Assembly (NCBI GenBank): GCA_017885655.1
Contig: JAFNFQ010000008.1
Location: 44,895 to 95,993, forward strand
Length of the DNA stretch: 51,099 nucleotides
Direction of reading: 5' to 3'
DNA from: Methanobacteriota archaeon
GTDB taxonomy: Archaea > Thermoplasmatota > Thermoplasmata > RBG-16-68-12 > JAFNFQ01
The notes under the pieces were generated by a model, which saw only the letters and a list, made by a program, of their open reading frames with translations, was not told the origin of the DNA and did not search any database. Below, in pieces: positions 8,517 to 16,667 of the stretch (position 1 is its first letter; each line of letters begins with the position of its first letter). Both the position numbers and the translations under genes were made by a program.

Positions 8517-9227
8517 GCTGCAAGGTGTTTCGGCAAGTTCGGGACATACTCATACGAGCAATCTTAGACAATAAAGCTGTCCTCCTAGAGCGTGGACGGT
8601 TACATTCTTCCGCAGAGAATTGTCCCAGGTCGGTCTGCCGTCTGTCATCAGTTCTCGGGCTCATTCATGACATGGGTTTACAGCGGTTCCGCTTTCGCAA
8701 CCCTTAACAATGTACTTCCCAGACCGCGGCTGGAATCATCTGATGACTTCCCCGTGGGGTTCATACCATCCCTAATAGAGTAGGCGCAAGTCTGCCTCAA
8801 TCGATTACTCAGCGTGTATGACGTGAACATCACGCCAGTTCGATATCATGTTGTTATCAGCTTGGTATCAAGTTGGTAAGAGGTTGGTCCGGGCAACCTT
8901 CGAAGCGAACGCACGTCCTGTCCGGAACGAGCACTTGACGAAGATGGTACGAGCATGGTACGAGGGTGGTACGACCATGGTACGAGCATGGTACGAACAA
9001 TGATCGAACAACGCTCGAACAATGGTCGAACATCGGACGAACAACGCTCGAATCAGAGCTTCCTCAAGGATTGTCATGATACACTTTGACAGACAGGAAA
9101 CGGCGTAGTGGCCAGGACCGAGCGATCTCGAATCACCCTTGAAGTATGACAGAATCTTGGCGGCGGTATTGCAATATCCAGTCCGTGCCGGAAAGCAGGA
9201 AGCCTTCGAGTCGACTTCGACCAACTC
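8517..9227. other. Long gene-poor intergenic region
   Basis: About 710 bases with no convincing gene; short ORFs on both strands lack family resemblance and start signals. Contents seen: a small hairpin cgtga-aca-tcacg near 8823-8833, and the 11-bp periodic tract at 8844-9052, listed separately. I saw no tRNA. Confidence 0.6.
8844..9052. repeat. 11-bp phased tandem repeat tract (about 19 units)
   Basis: The segment divides into 11-mers in a single register. Units 1-4 are variants of TATCAAGTTGG (8844-8887). Units 5-9 (8888-8942) are weakly related, several ending CGAA or CGAG. Units 10-19 (8943-9052) are variants of CATGGTACGAG grading into CAACGCTCGAA. The two clear blocks are separated by exactly 55 bp, so their phase is kept (8943 minus 8844 equals 99). 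Because 11 is not a multiple of 3, the repeat is unlikely to encode protein. One unit is close to one DNA helical turn, so identical bases would lie on one face. A protein-binding array, bent DNA or chromatin-organising site is possible but not shown. Confidence 0.75.
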
Positions 9228-9235
9228 CTTTTAAG
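9228..9235 (+). promoter_or_regulatory. TATA box of cca
   Basis: cttttaag, 23-30 bases before the ATG at 9258, implies a leaderless or nearly leaderless transcript. Confidence 0.55.
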
Positions 9236-9257
9236 GCTGTCTCCCCATTGCGGCACG

Positions 9258-10598
9258 ATGAACATGGAGCAGGCGGTCCTCAGGAGGATCGTGCCTAGCG
9301 AGGAGGAGGAGAAGCGGCTGAGGGCCGCGGTGTCCTCCGTTATCGGCATGGTCACCAAGGCGATCAAGAGGATGAAGCTCAGGGCGGAGCCCGTGCTCGT
9401 CGGCTCGGTCGCCAAGGGCACCTATCTCACGCACCCCGACTTCGACGTCTTCGTGGCCTTCCCGCCAGAGACGACGAGAGAGGACCTGGAGCGCCAGGGC
9501 CTTCAGCTCGGCCAGTTCCTCAAGAACAAGAAGAAGATGTGGGCCGAGCACCCCTACACGAGCGGGACGCACATGGGGTTCGACGTGGAAATCGTCCCGT
9601 GCTACGCGATTGTCTCCGCCGATCAGAAGATGAGCGCCGTCGACAGGACGCCCTTCCACAACAAGTACGTCCTGGGCAAGATCAAGCCGGAGCAGAGAGA
9701 CCAGGTCCGGCTCCTCAAGGCATTCATGAAGGGCATCGGGGTCTACGGCGCCGAGGCGAAGGTTCAGGGATTCTCTGGATACTTGGTGGAGCTCCTCGTA
9801 CTCAAGTACGGGTCATTCCAGGATGCGCTGATGGCGGTCACGAATTGGCAGGCGGGGAATGTGATCGCTCTGGACATGCTCCCCGCCAGGATATTCGACG
9901 AGCCTCTGATCGTTGTCGACCCGGTCGATCCCAACAGGAACGTCGCCAGCGCCGTCTCGAGGCAGCAGATGGCGGTGTTCGTCCACGCGGCGAGAGAGTA
10001 TCTGAAGAAGCCGAGGATTGAGTACTTCTTTCCGAAGCCGCCGCCGAGGGCTTCCCGCCAGAAGGTCATGGACATGCTCAAGACGCGAGGGACGCACCTC
10101 ATGCTCGTGACAGCGACGGTGCCCAAGGTCACGGACGATGTTTTCTATCCCCAGATCCGCAAGGCGCTGAAGGCGTTCGAGGACCTGATTGCCCGTCACG
10201 ACTTCAGCTTCCTGCGGTCCGCGTTCGATGTCGTCGGGGGACGCGCCCTGTTCATGTTCGAGATGGAGGTCTTCGAGTTGCCAGCGGCGAAGAAGCACAT
10301 GGGCCCGCCGGTCTGGTTCAAGAACGCGCTGGACTTCCAGGAGAAGTGGCAGAAGTCGAAGGACGCCTTCGCCCCGCCATACATCGAGGACGGCCTCTGG
10401 GCGGTTGACATCAAGCGCGGGCAGGTCACCGCAGCCGACCTCGTCAAGGCGAAACTCGTGGAGATGAGCCTGGGCAAGGACCTCGACAAGACCGCGAGGA
10501 AGTCTCTTCAGGTGATTGTGGATGAGGCCGCTCTCAAACCGTCTTACCTAGGACCGATCATCGGTTTCATGGACAGAAGGTTCCAGTGGGAGCGCTGA
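9258..10598 (+). CDS. cca: Archaeal CCA-adding enzyme (tRNA nucleotidyltransferase)
   Basis: Adds or repairs the 3' CCA end of tRNAs. The 446-residue length is typical of class I archaeal enzymes. The nucleotidyltransferase signature is clear: GSVAKGT at 49-55, then the metal-binding pair D61 and D63 in DFDVFV. The third carboxylate region reads VEIVPCY with E111; from memory, the Archaeoglobus enzyme has an Asp there (VDVVPCY). The central and tail domains follow the archaeal pattern (FSGYLVELLVLKYG, HMGPPVWFKNA, DGLWAVDIKRG). ATG 9258 fits the TATA spacing. It is a single gene, converging on the membrane-protein gene with only 6 bases between the stops. Confidence 0.93.
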   Translation: MNMEQAVLRRIVPSEEEEKRLRAAVSSVIGMVTKAIKRMKLRAEPVLVGSVAKGTYLTHPDFDVFVAFPPETTREDLERQGLQLGQFLKNKKKMWAEHPYTSGTHMGFDVEIVPCYAIVSADQKMSAVDRTPFHNKYVLGKIKPEQRDQVRLLKAFMKGIGVYGAEAKVQGFSGYLVELLVLKYGSFQDALMAVTNWQAGNVIALDMLPARIFDEPLIVVDPVDPNRNVASAVSRQQMAVFVHAAREYLKKPRIEYFFPKPPPRASRQKVMDMLKTRGTHLMLVTATVPKVTDDVFYPQIRKALKAFEDLIARHDFSFLRSAFDVVGGRALFMFEMEVFELPAAKKHMGPPVWFKNALDFQEKWQKSKDAFAPPYIEDGLWAVDIKRGQVTAADLVKAKLVEMSLGKDLDKTARKSLQVIVDEAALKPSYLGPIIGFMDRRFQWER

Positions 10599-10604
10599 CT
10601 TCTT

Positions 10605-11261
10605 TCACGGCATGAGCATGATTGTTACGGAGCTTGTGTGGCCGTTGATATCCGCCGCCGTCACGGTGACGAACGTATTCACGGTCACGTGTGTGACGTT
10701 ACGCGACCAGACGTCATTACCGCTTTGAGGTTCCATTAGCACCTGGCTCGCCGTCCCGATTGTTATCAGGACTGCGCTGATGCCTGCATTGTCGGTCGCC
10801 TTGGCGGTCACCACCGCCCAGTCTTTGCCGGATTGTCCGGCGCTACTGACGCTCACCTGTGCGTCGGGTGCGACTTGGGCACCATCAACGAACAGAACAA
10901 GCCCGGGGGGCGTGACATCCGAGAATGGCACGTTCATCACGAGTACCCAGATTGCAAGCCACGCGAAGAAGTAAGTCGACCCGTAGCCGAACCAGTCCTT
11001 CCTCTCCAGCTTCTTCGTGTCTACGCCGAACATCTTCGGGACGTACTTGAGGAGCAGGACGACGGCCAGTCCGGCGAAGAACGCCACGACGACGATTCCC
11101 GCCAATGTCAGGAAGTACGAGATGACGGCGGCGACTATCGCGAGGAGGGCCACCAGGAGTATCATCTTGGCGCTGGTTATCTCCTTCCGGAGGAACTCCG
11201 TCTCGTTGAACTCAGGGAGCTGGAACTCCTCTTCCTCTTCCTTCCGGCGCTTCTTCGCCAT
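10605..11261 (-). CDS. Small membrane protein with charged N terminus and extracytoplasmic Ig-like tail
   Basis: I moved the start from the listed 11543 to ATG 11261, because the first 94 residues of the longer frame are low-complexity, non-native-looking sequence antisense to the PAC2 promoter side, and because a TATA box lies about 25 bases before this ATG. The 218-residue product starts with a lysine/glutamate-rich segment (MAKKRRKEEEEEF), has two hydrophobic segments at about 35-80 (LLVALLAIVAAVISYFLTL, VVVAFFAGLAVVLLLKYV), a third near 105-120 (FFAWLAIWVLVMNV), and a C-terminal domain of about 95 residues rich in beta-forming residues (TVTAADINGHTSSVTIML). I recognise no named family. 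Unknown function; the tail probably faces outward. Confidence 0.75.
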   Translation of the reverse strand: MAKKRRKEEEEEFQLPEFNETEFLRKEITSAKMILLVALLAIVAAVISYFLTLAGIVVVAFFAGLAVVLLLKYVPKMFGVDTKKLERKDWFGYGSTYFFAWLAIWVLVMNVPFSDVTPPGLVLFVDGAQVAPDAQVSVSSAGQSGKDWAVVTAKATDNAGISAVLITIGTASQVLMEPQSGNDVWSRNVTHVTVNTFVTVTAADINGHTSSVTIMLMP

Positions 11262-11283
11262 CGGCGAATGATAGAGCGGGGCG

Positions 11284-11291
11284 GTTAAAAC
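11284..11291 (-). promoter_or_regulatory. TATA box of the small membrane-protein gene
   Basis: GTTTTAAC on the minus strand, about 25 bases before ATG 11261. It supports the short start over the listed long frame. Confidence 0.5.
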
Positions 11292-11314
11292 CCTTTGCGG
11301 CGAAGCACCTCGGT

Positions 11315-12040
11315 CTACCTGAACATGCCAGGCGCGGGTTCGGTCAGCGCAGGTTTGGCCTGAGCCTTCAGACTCGCGATCTGCACCTCCAACTCCTTGG
11401 CCTCGGTCAGCAGCGGCTCCAGGTCTATCTCTATCTCGGGCAGCAAGTCGTCCACAGCCCTCACCAACTTCGCAGCTGCAAGGGCGTCGGGGAGATCGGG
11501 GCGGGCTTCCGCAAGTAGAGCGATCGTGTCGAAATTCGCCCACCTGCCCTCGTTGAGCAGCACGCCGGACACGCCAGATATCATCCCGCTCTCCAGCTGT
11601 TGGATCTTCGCCTTGTCGAGGTCATCCCTGGCCCTGTCGGTGCTTCCGACGCCCCACACCTGGATGTCCTGCTCGTTCCCGCCCTCGGGGAGAGGCAAGC
11701 CTTCGAGGGAGATGATGCGCTTGCACTCGTGCTTCTTCGCCCAGTCGAGCAGGCAGCGCGCGACCTTCCTGTGGATCCGGCTCGGTATGGGCACCTCGCA
11801 GAGGAACGCGGCGAGCTTCTTCTCGTCGTGGGCGTAGACGCGAGCGGGGAACTTCGGCTTCTTCGCGTAGACCATGGACAGCGGCGGGAACTCCTCGTCG
11901 TCTATCGCGCAAATCTGGTCCATCTTCAGAGTCGAGATCAGGTACGTGCATGCTATCGTACTGACCATCCCCACGGTCGGGAATCCCTCTACAACAGTCC
12001 CTCCTCTCAAGTCGACCTCGCGGAAAGTCCTCATGTCCAT
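11315..12040 (-). CDS. PAC2-family proteasome assembly chaperone-like protein
   Basis: About 241 residues. The family is marked by GTVVEGFPTVGMVSTIACTYL near the N terminus, then DEEFPPLSMVY and ISLEGLPLP, and a glycine-rich GMISGVSGVLLNEG around 160. In eukaryotes PAC2 acts in 20S proteasome assembly; archaeal members are annotated by similarity and their exact role is uncertain. The ORF track begins at a TTG (12049). An in-frame ATG three codons on (12040) is the likelier start. A TATA-like gatatttac lies near 12086. The C-terminal 40 residues look like a coiled coil (LLTEAKELEVQIASLKAQ). It is followed 53 bases downstream by the membrane-protein gene, but each appears to have its own promoter. 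Confidence 0.85.
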   Translation of the reverse strand: MDMRTFREVDLRGGTVVEGFPTVGMVSTIACTYLISTLKMDQICAIDDEEFPPLSMVYAKKPKFPARVYAHDEKKLAAFLCEVPIPSRIHRKVARCLLDWAKKHECKRIISLEGLPLPEGGNEQDIQVWGVGSTDRARDDLDKAKIQQLESGMISGVSGVLLNEGRWANFDTIALLAEARPDLPDALAAAKLVRAVDDLLPEIEIDLEPLLTEAKELEVQIASLKAQAKPALTEPAPGMFR

Positions 12041-12166
12041 CTTTTCCAAGCGACCACCGTCGCGGGGTATCCGTCATGCCGCGTAAATATCTTGCCAGAG
12101 TCTAGCACGCACGGCGGGGCACTCTCTCCCTAGATTCGACCGGACTAGTTCGCATATACTCTCTTA

Positions 12167-12192
12167 TAGGAGCCGACTTATACCGGCTCCTT
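12167..12192. promoter_or_regulatory. Hairpin or operator-like inverted repeat upstream of malic enzyme
   Basis: GGAGCCG and CGGCTCC form perfect 7-bp arms around acttatac, with partly matching flanks (tata/ttaag). It lies about 110 bases before the malic-enzyme start, in the region shared with the divergent PAC2 gene. It could be an operator or an RNA hairpin. Confidence 0.4.
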
Positions 12193-12294
12193 AAGTGGCC
12201 AGTCCGCCTGCCTGAGCTAGGATGTTACGCTATGGCATGGGCGGGTCCATTCAGATGAGGTTGAACCGCAGCAAAAGATAGAGGAGAGGAGATT

Positions 12295-13695
12295 GTGAGA
12301 TCCATGAAGGAACAAACCAAGAAGGCCAAAGACCAACCGGTCCCGACCAAGGTCAAGGGCCCTGTCAACACCGATGAACTTCTCGCGAAGGCAAAGATTC
12401 CCGGACAGCACGCGATGAAGCTTCACCCGTTCTACAGGGGGAAGATTGAAATCGTGCCGAAATGCGTCGTCCGGGATTTCAGCGACTTCGCAATCTGGTA
12501 CACGCCAGGAGTCGCGGAGCCGTGCAAGGCCATCAAAGCGGACCCGAAGCAGGTTTGGCAGCACACGAACAAGGGGAACACCGTGGCGGTGGTCAGCGAC
12601 GGGACGAGGGTGCTCGGTCTCGGCGACATCGGACCTGAGGCGGGCCTACCGGTCATGGAGGGCAAGTCCTTGCTCTTCAAGTACCTGGGAGGGGTCGACT
12701 CGTTCCCGATTTGCCTTGACACGAAGGACCCCGAGCAGATCATCCAGGCAGTCAAGTGGCTGCAGCCGTCCTTCGGAGGAATCAACCTCGAGGATATTTC
12801 ACAGCCCAAGTGCTTCTACATACTCGACCGACTGAGGAAGGAGGCGCGCATCCCGGTCTGGCACGATGACCAGCAGGGAACCGCCACCGTGGTAGTGGCG
12901 GGTGCGATGAACGCCATCAAGTTCGTCGGCAAGAAAATCTTCGAAGCCAAGGTCGCATTGATAGGGGCAGGGGCAGCAAACATCGCAGGTCTCAGGGTCA
13001 TGGTCGCCGCGGGCTTCAACCCAAAGAACATCATCATGACCGACAGTAAGGGCATCCTGAATGTCCAGAGGAAGGAGCTCCAGCAGGATTTCAAGGAGAA
13101 GTGGTGGGCGGCACAGATCACCAACGGCGAGGGCCGCTCAGGCGGCATCCCCGAGGCAATGAAAGGCGCCGACATCACGATAGCAGCATCGAAGCCCGGT
13201 CCAGGGACGATCAAGCCCGAATGGGTGAAGCTGATGGCGACCGACGCCATAGTGTTCCCCGTCGCCAACCCAGTTCCAGAGATCTGGCCATGGGAGGCGC
13301 ACGAGGCAGGTGCAAGGATTGTGGCAACAGGCCGCTCAGACTTCCCCAACCAGGTCAACAACAGCCTCGGGTTCCCCGGGATTTTCCGTGGAGTCCTTGA
13401 CGTGAGGGCGTCGACAATCACCGACGAGATGTGCATCGCTGCGGCAAGGGAACTCGCGAAGATAGCGGAGGACAAGGGCCTGCGCGAGGACTATATCGTG
13501 CCGACGATGGACGAGTGGGAGGTGTACCCGAGAGAGGCCACCGCCGTCGCAATGAAGGCGATAGAGCAGGGCGTTGCACTCGTCAAGAAGTCCCGCCAGG
13601 AGATCTACGAGGAGGCAGAGAGGATAATCCGCCGAGCCAGGGAAGAGACAAAGTTCTTAATGGATGGCAAATTCATCCCGCCTGCTCCAGCGTAA
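12295..13695 (+). CDS. Malic enzyme (oxidative decarboxylating malate dehydrogenase)
   Basis: Converts malate to pyruvate and CO2 with NAD(P) reduction. The 466-residue protein shows the malic N-terminal domain with YTPGVAEPC and VVSDGTRVLGLGDIGP, the catalytic and metal region DISQPKCF, HDDQQGTA leading into the Rossmann domain, and the nucleotide-binding GAGAANIAG near 220-230. Length matches the short prokaryotic type without a phosphotransacetylase fusion. GTG 12295 follows a purine-rich GAGGAGAGGAG; an in-frame ATG at 12304 is an alternative. The acetyl-CoA synthetase gene starts 35 bases after the stop, so the two are probably co-transcribed and link C4 acids, pyruvate and acetyl-CoA. 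Cofactor preference (NAD or NADP) cannot be read safely. Confidence 0.92.
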   Translation: MRSMKEQTKKAKDQPVPTKVKGPVNTDELLAKAKIPGQHAMKLHPFYRGKIEIVPKCVVRDFSDFAIWYTPGVAEPCKAIKADPKQVWQHTNKGNTVAVVSDGTRVLGLGDIGPEAGLPVMEGKSLLFKYLGGVDSFPICLDTKDPEQIIQAVKWLQPSFGGINLEDISQPKCFYILDRLRKEARIPVWHDDQQGTATVVVAGAMNAIKFVGKKIFEAKVALIGAGAANIAGLRVMVAAGFNPKNIIMTDSKGILNVQRKELQQDFKEKWWAAQITNGEGRSGGIPEAMKGADITIAASKPGPGTIKPEWVKLMATDAIVFPVANPVPEIWPWEAHEAGARIVATGRSDFPNQVNNSLGFPGIFRGVLDVRASTITDEMCIAAARELAKIAEDKGLREDYIVPTMDEWEVYPREATAVAMKAIEQGVALVKKSRQEIYEEAERIIRRAREETKFLMDGKFIPPAPA

Positions 13696-13730
13696 GGATA
13701 AGCTAATTGCACGACATAGGAGGCTAGTAA

Positions 13731-15506
13731 ATGGTTACGAACAAAGGTAGCGAGACGCATCCATCCTACGAGGTCGCGGACCCCGTGGAGGCGAAGAAGC
13801 CGAGTTTCAGACTGCAGCCCAACATGATCGACTACGCGGCGACGCGGAGGAAGTTCAGCTGGGCTGAGGTCGAGAAGGAGTTCTCCTGGTCAAAGACCGG
13901 GAAGGTCAACATGGCGTACGAGGCGATTGATCGCCACGCCGAGGGCTGGCGCAGGAACAAGGTCGCCCTGTACTACATCGACGACAACAGGTATGAGAAG
14001 TACACCTTCCAGGAGATGAAGCTCCTCTCCAACAAGTTCGCGAACGTCCTGAGGAAGTACGGCATAGGCAAGGGAGAGAGGGTCTTCCTGTTCATGCCGA
14101 GGTCCCCCGAACTCTACATGAGCTTCATGGGCATCCTCAAGGTCGGTGCGATCCCCGCGCCGCTGTTCGAGGCCTTCATGGCCGAGGCTGTGAAAGACAG
14201 GGTATCCGACGCCGAGGGGATTGCGATCATCACGGTGCCGCACATGAAGGAGCGGCTCCCTGTGAAGGACCTGCCCTCGCTCAAGCACATGTTCCTGGTC
14301 AACGCAAAGGGCCAGCCGACGAGCGGGATGGAGATTGACTGGGACAAGGAGATGGAGGAGGCCTCGGACAAGCTCGACAAGATCGAATGGCTCGGGAGAG
14401 AGGACCCGCTCATACTCCACTACACATCCGGCTCGACTGGCAAGCCCAAGGGCGTCGTCCACGTCCAGAACGCGATGCTCGGGCACCTGATGACGGCCAG
14501 ATACATCCTGGACCTGCACGAGGAGGACATCTACTGGTGCACGTCGGACCCCGGCTGGGTCACTGGGACGTCCTACGGGATCTTCGGTCCCTGGCTCAAC
14601 GGCGTCTCGAATGTCATCCGCGGCGGGAGGTTCGACCCGGAGTCATGGTACAAGACGATCCAGAAGCTGAAGATCACCGTCTGGTACAGCGCCCCGACCG
14701 CGTTCAGGATGCTGCTCGGCGCGGGCGTCGAACTGCCGAAGAAGTACGACCTCTCCAGCCTGAGGTACGTCTGCTCCGTCGGCGAGCCGCTCAACCCCGA
14801 GGTCATCCGCTGGGGCTGGAAGGCGCTCGATGGCCGCACGATCCACGACAACTGGTGGATGACGGAGACTGGCCACCAGCTGATCGGCAACTACCCCTCG
14901 ATGCAGGTAAGGCTGGGCTCAATGGGCAGGCCGTTCCCCGGCACCGAGGCGGCGATCCTGGACGACAACGGCAAGCCTGTCGAACCCCTGAAGTTAGGCA
15001 ACCTGTGCATCAAGAAGGGCTGGCCTGGAATGATGAGGCAGATCTGGAAGAACCCGGAAAAGTACAACTCCTACTTCAAGTTCGACCCCTACTTCATCAC
15101 CGGCGACTCGGCACACTACGACGAGGACGGCTACTTCTGGTTCCACGGCCGCATAGACGACGTCATCAAGACGAGCGGCGAGAGAGTCGGCCCGTTCGAA
15201 GTGGAGTCGAAGTTGCTCGAACATCCCGCGGTCGCCCAAGCCGGAGTCATAGGCAAGCCGGACCCGGTGCGCGGAGAGATCATCAAGGCTTTCATCGCCC
15301 TGAGGAAGGGCTACACGCCCTCCGACGAGCTCAAGAAGGAGATCATGGACTTCGTCAAGAAGAACCTCGCGGCGCACATGGTTCCGAGGGAGATCGAGTT
15401 CAAGGCGGACCTGCCGAGGACGCGCAGCGGCAAGATCATGAGGCGAGTCCTGAAGGCTTGGGAGCTCGGACTACCGACGGGAGACCTGTCGACGCTGGAA
15501 GAGTAG
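13731..15506 (+). CDS. acsA: Acetyl-CoA synthetase-type AMP-forming acyl-CoA ligase
   Basis: Activates acetate or a related short acid through an acyl-adenylate to acyl-CoA. The 591-residue protein carries the ANL-superfamily P-loop HYTSGSTGKPKGVVH at about 224-238, the WWMTETGHQ motif near 380, TGDSAHYDEDGYFWFHGRIDD with the hinge region near 460-480, and the C-terminal catalytic lysine motif RTRSGKIMRR at about 563-572. It is shorter than E. coli Acs (about 650) and nearer in size to the Bacillus AcsA type. ATG 13731 follows an SD GGAGG. It sits downstream of malic enzyme in a likely operon. Acetate specificity is inferred; propionate or other short acids are possible. Confidence 0.9.
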   Translation: MVTNKGSETHPSYEVADPVEAKKPSFRLQPNMIDYAATRRKFSWAEVEKEFSWSKTGKVNMAYEAIDRHAEGWRRNKVALYYIDDNRYEKYTFQEMKLLSNKFANVLRKYGIGKGERVFLFMPRSPELYMSFMGILKVGAIPAPLFEAFMAEAVKDRVSDAEGIAIITVPHMKERLPVKDLPSLKHMFLVNAKGQPTSGMEIDWDKEMEEASDKLDKIEWLGREDPLILHYTSGSTGKPKGVVHVQNAMLGHLMTARYILDLHEEDIYWCTSDPGWVTGTSYGIFGPWLNGVSNVIRGGRFDPESWYKTIQKLKITVWYSAPTAFRMLLGAGVELPKKYDLSSLRYVCSVGEPLNPEVIRWGWKALDGRTIHDNWWMTETGHQLIGNYPSMQVRLGSMGRPFPGTEAAILDDNGKPVEPLKLGNLCIKKGWPGMMRQIWKNPEKYNSYFKFDPYFITGDSAHYDEDGYFWFHGRIDDVIKTSGERVGPFEVESKLLEHPAVAQAGVIGKPDPVRGEIIKAFIALRKGYTPSDELKKEIMDFVKKNLAAHMVPREIEFKADLPRTRSGKIMRRVLKAWELGLPTGDLSTLEE

Positions 15507-15597
15507 GCGCCTCCGCCAAACCCTTCCTTAATCAACGACTCCCCCAAGATGGCGCAAAGATAGTATCGGTGCCGGTATCTTCAGACAATCTAGTCGT

Positions 15598-16488
15598 TTA
15601 GTCATCCACGAGCAGCCGGTTCGCCTTCACGTAGGATCTGAGGAACCACAGGACGAAGATCCCTTCAAGCGCCTTAGTCTGCGCGCGCTCCAGGGCGGTG
15701 TAGTATCGGGCTCTTCCGACGTAAGGTATGTTGAACATCGGGTAGTCGTGGCGGTGAAGAACGAAGTTCATCAGGAGCCGGGCGATGCGACCGTTCCCGT
15801 CCGTGAAGGGGTGGATCGTCACGAACCTCAGATGCACGAGCGCGGCGAGTTCAACAGGATGCATGCGATTCCGATTGCGTGCATACCAGCTGAAGAAGTC
15901 CCTGAGCAGGGGATACACCTCGACGGGAGATGGCGGCACGAAGCCGCTGCCCGAGATGGCCGCCTGATGCTGCCTGATTTTCCTCGCGATGTCCGGTTTC
16001 GATTCGCGGAACAGGGCATCATGCCATTTGAGGATCAAAGTGAGTGACACTTCACGAGGTTCCCGCAGCATGGCAAGGAACAGATTGCGGTGGGCCTCCG
16101 CTTCCTTGAGGTCGACCAGCGGACGGTTGGGCGGTGTGAGCCCTCGCTCGAGGACATCGGCGGTTTCCCGGAGGGATAGCGTGGAGCCTTCGATGCGCTG
16201 AGTATTGTACGTGAAGAGCGTGGCGAAATTTGACAAGCTTCGCTCTCTTCCAGATGGCGGTGTGCGCCGTTGCTCCGCTTCATGCCCCTTCTTGATGCCT
16301 TCAAGTATGGGGTGCCACTTCTCGCGATAGATTGCGTCCATGAAGGAGCGCTTCCGCATCTCCAGATCCTTCGGGATATTTTTCCCGAGATATAACTCGC
16401 GCTTGGAAACACGGCCGTCAATCCGCATGGAGTGCTCCAAGTAGTAGTACTTGCGACCGTCAATCACGCGCGCTCTGACTGTGGGCAC
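15598..16488 (-). CDS. Fic-domain protein (probable AMP transferase) with built-in inhibitory motif
   Basis: Fic enzymes usually transfer AMP from ATP to a protein side chain. The 296-residue protein carries the full active-site motif HPFTDGNGRIAR at about 225-236, with the catalytic His and the Arg that binds phosphate. The sequence TQRIEG at about 95-100 matches the N-terminal autoinhibitory pattern [S/T]xxxE[G/N], so this would be a class II Fic protein held off by its own Glu. Residues 1-60 form a small charged beta-rich region. It starts at GTG 16488 with a TATA box 24-32 bases upstream. It stands alone, with no visible antitoxin partner. The target is unknown. Confidence 0.92.
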   Translation of the reverse strand: MPTVRARVIDGRKYYYLEHSMRIDGRVSKRELYLGKNIPKDLEMRKRSFMDAIYREKWHPILEGIKKGHEAEQRRTPPSGRERSLSNFATLFTYNTQRIEGSTLSLRETADVLERGLTPPNRPLVDLKEAEAHRNLFLAMLREPREVSLTLILKWHDALFRESKPDIARKIRQHQAAISGSGFVPPSPVEVYPLLRDFFSWYARNRNRMHPVELAALVHLRFVTIHPFTDGNGRIARLLMNFVLHRHDYPMFNIPYVGRARYYTALERAQTKALEGIFVLWFLRSYVKANRLLVDD

Positions 16489-16498
16489 GAAATCTTCA

Positions 16499-16548
16499 TA
16501 CCCCTACACATGCATTAATATTCCGTAATGATTACAAATGTAGGGGTA
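16499..16548. promoter_or_regulatory. Perfect 10-bp inverted repeat flanking the fic promoter
   Basis: TACCCCTACA at 16499-16508 and TGTAGGGGTA at 16539-16548 are exact reverse complements 30 bp apart. Between them lies a minus-strand TATA-like tattaatgc (16512-16520), 24-32 bases before the fic GTG. The placement suggests an operator around the core promoter, possibly autoregulatory. Confidence 0.6.
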
Positions 16549-16667
16549 CGGATAACTGAGGAGTCTCGCCCACAGGCACGCGATGTCGGGATGCTGAAAA
16601 TATCCGGCAAATAGATGCTGTGCCATAGGTTCAAAAGGTTGTCTTAGGTTGGTCTCCTGAGGACACG

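Noticed and set aside
8844-9052. CRISPR array
   Set aside because: The units are 11 bp and contiguous, without unique spacers, and no cas genes are nearby.
8868-9224. Minus-strand ORF of 118 codons across the 11-bp repeats
   Set aside because: The apparent repeat peptides arise only because three 11-bp units equal 33 bases. There is no start signal or family similarity.
14387-15601. Plus-strand ORF of 404 codons in another frame of the acetyl-CoA synthetase gene
   Set aside because: The overlapping frame holds all acyl-CoA ligase motifs. The alternative frame is low-complexity, rich in Arg and Gly.
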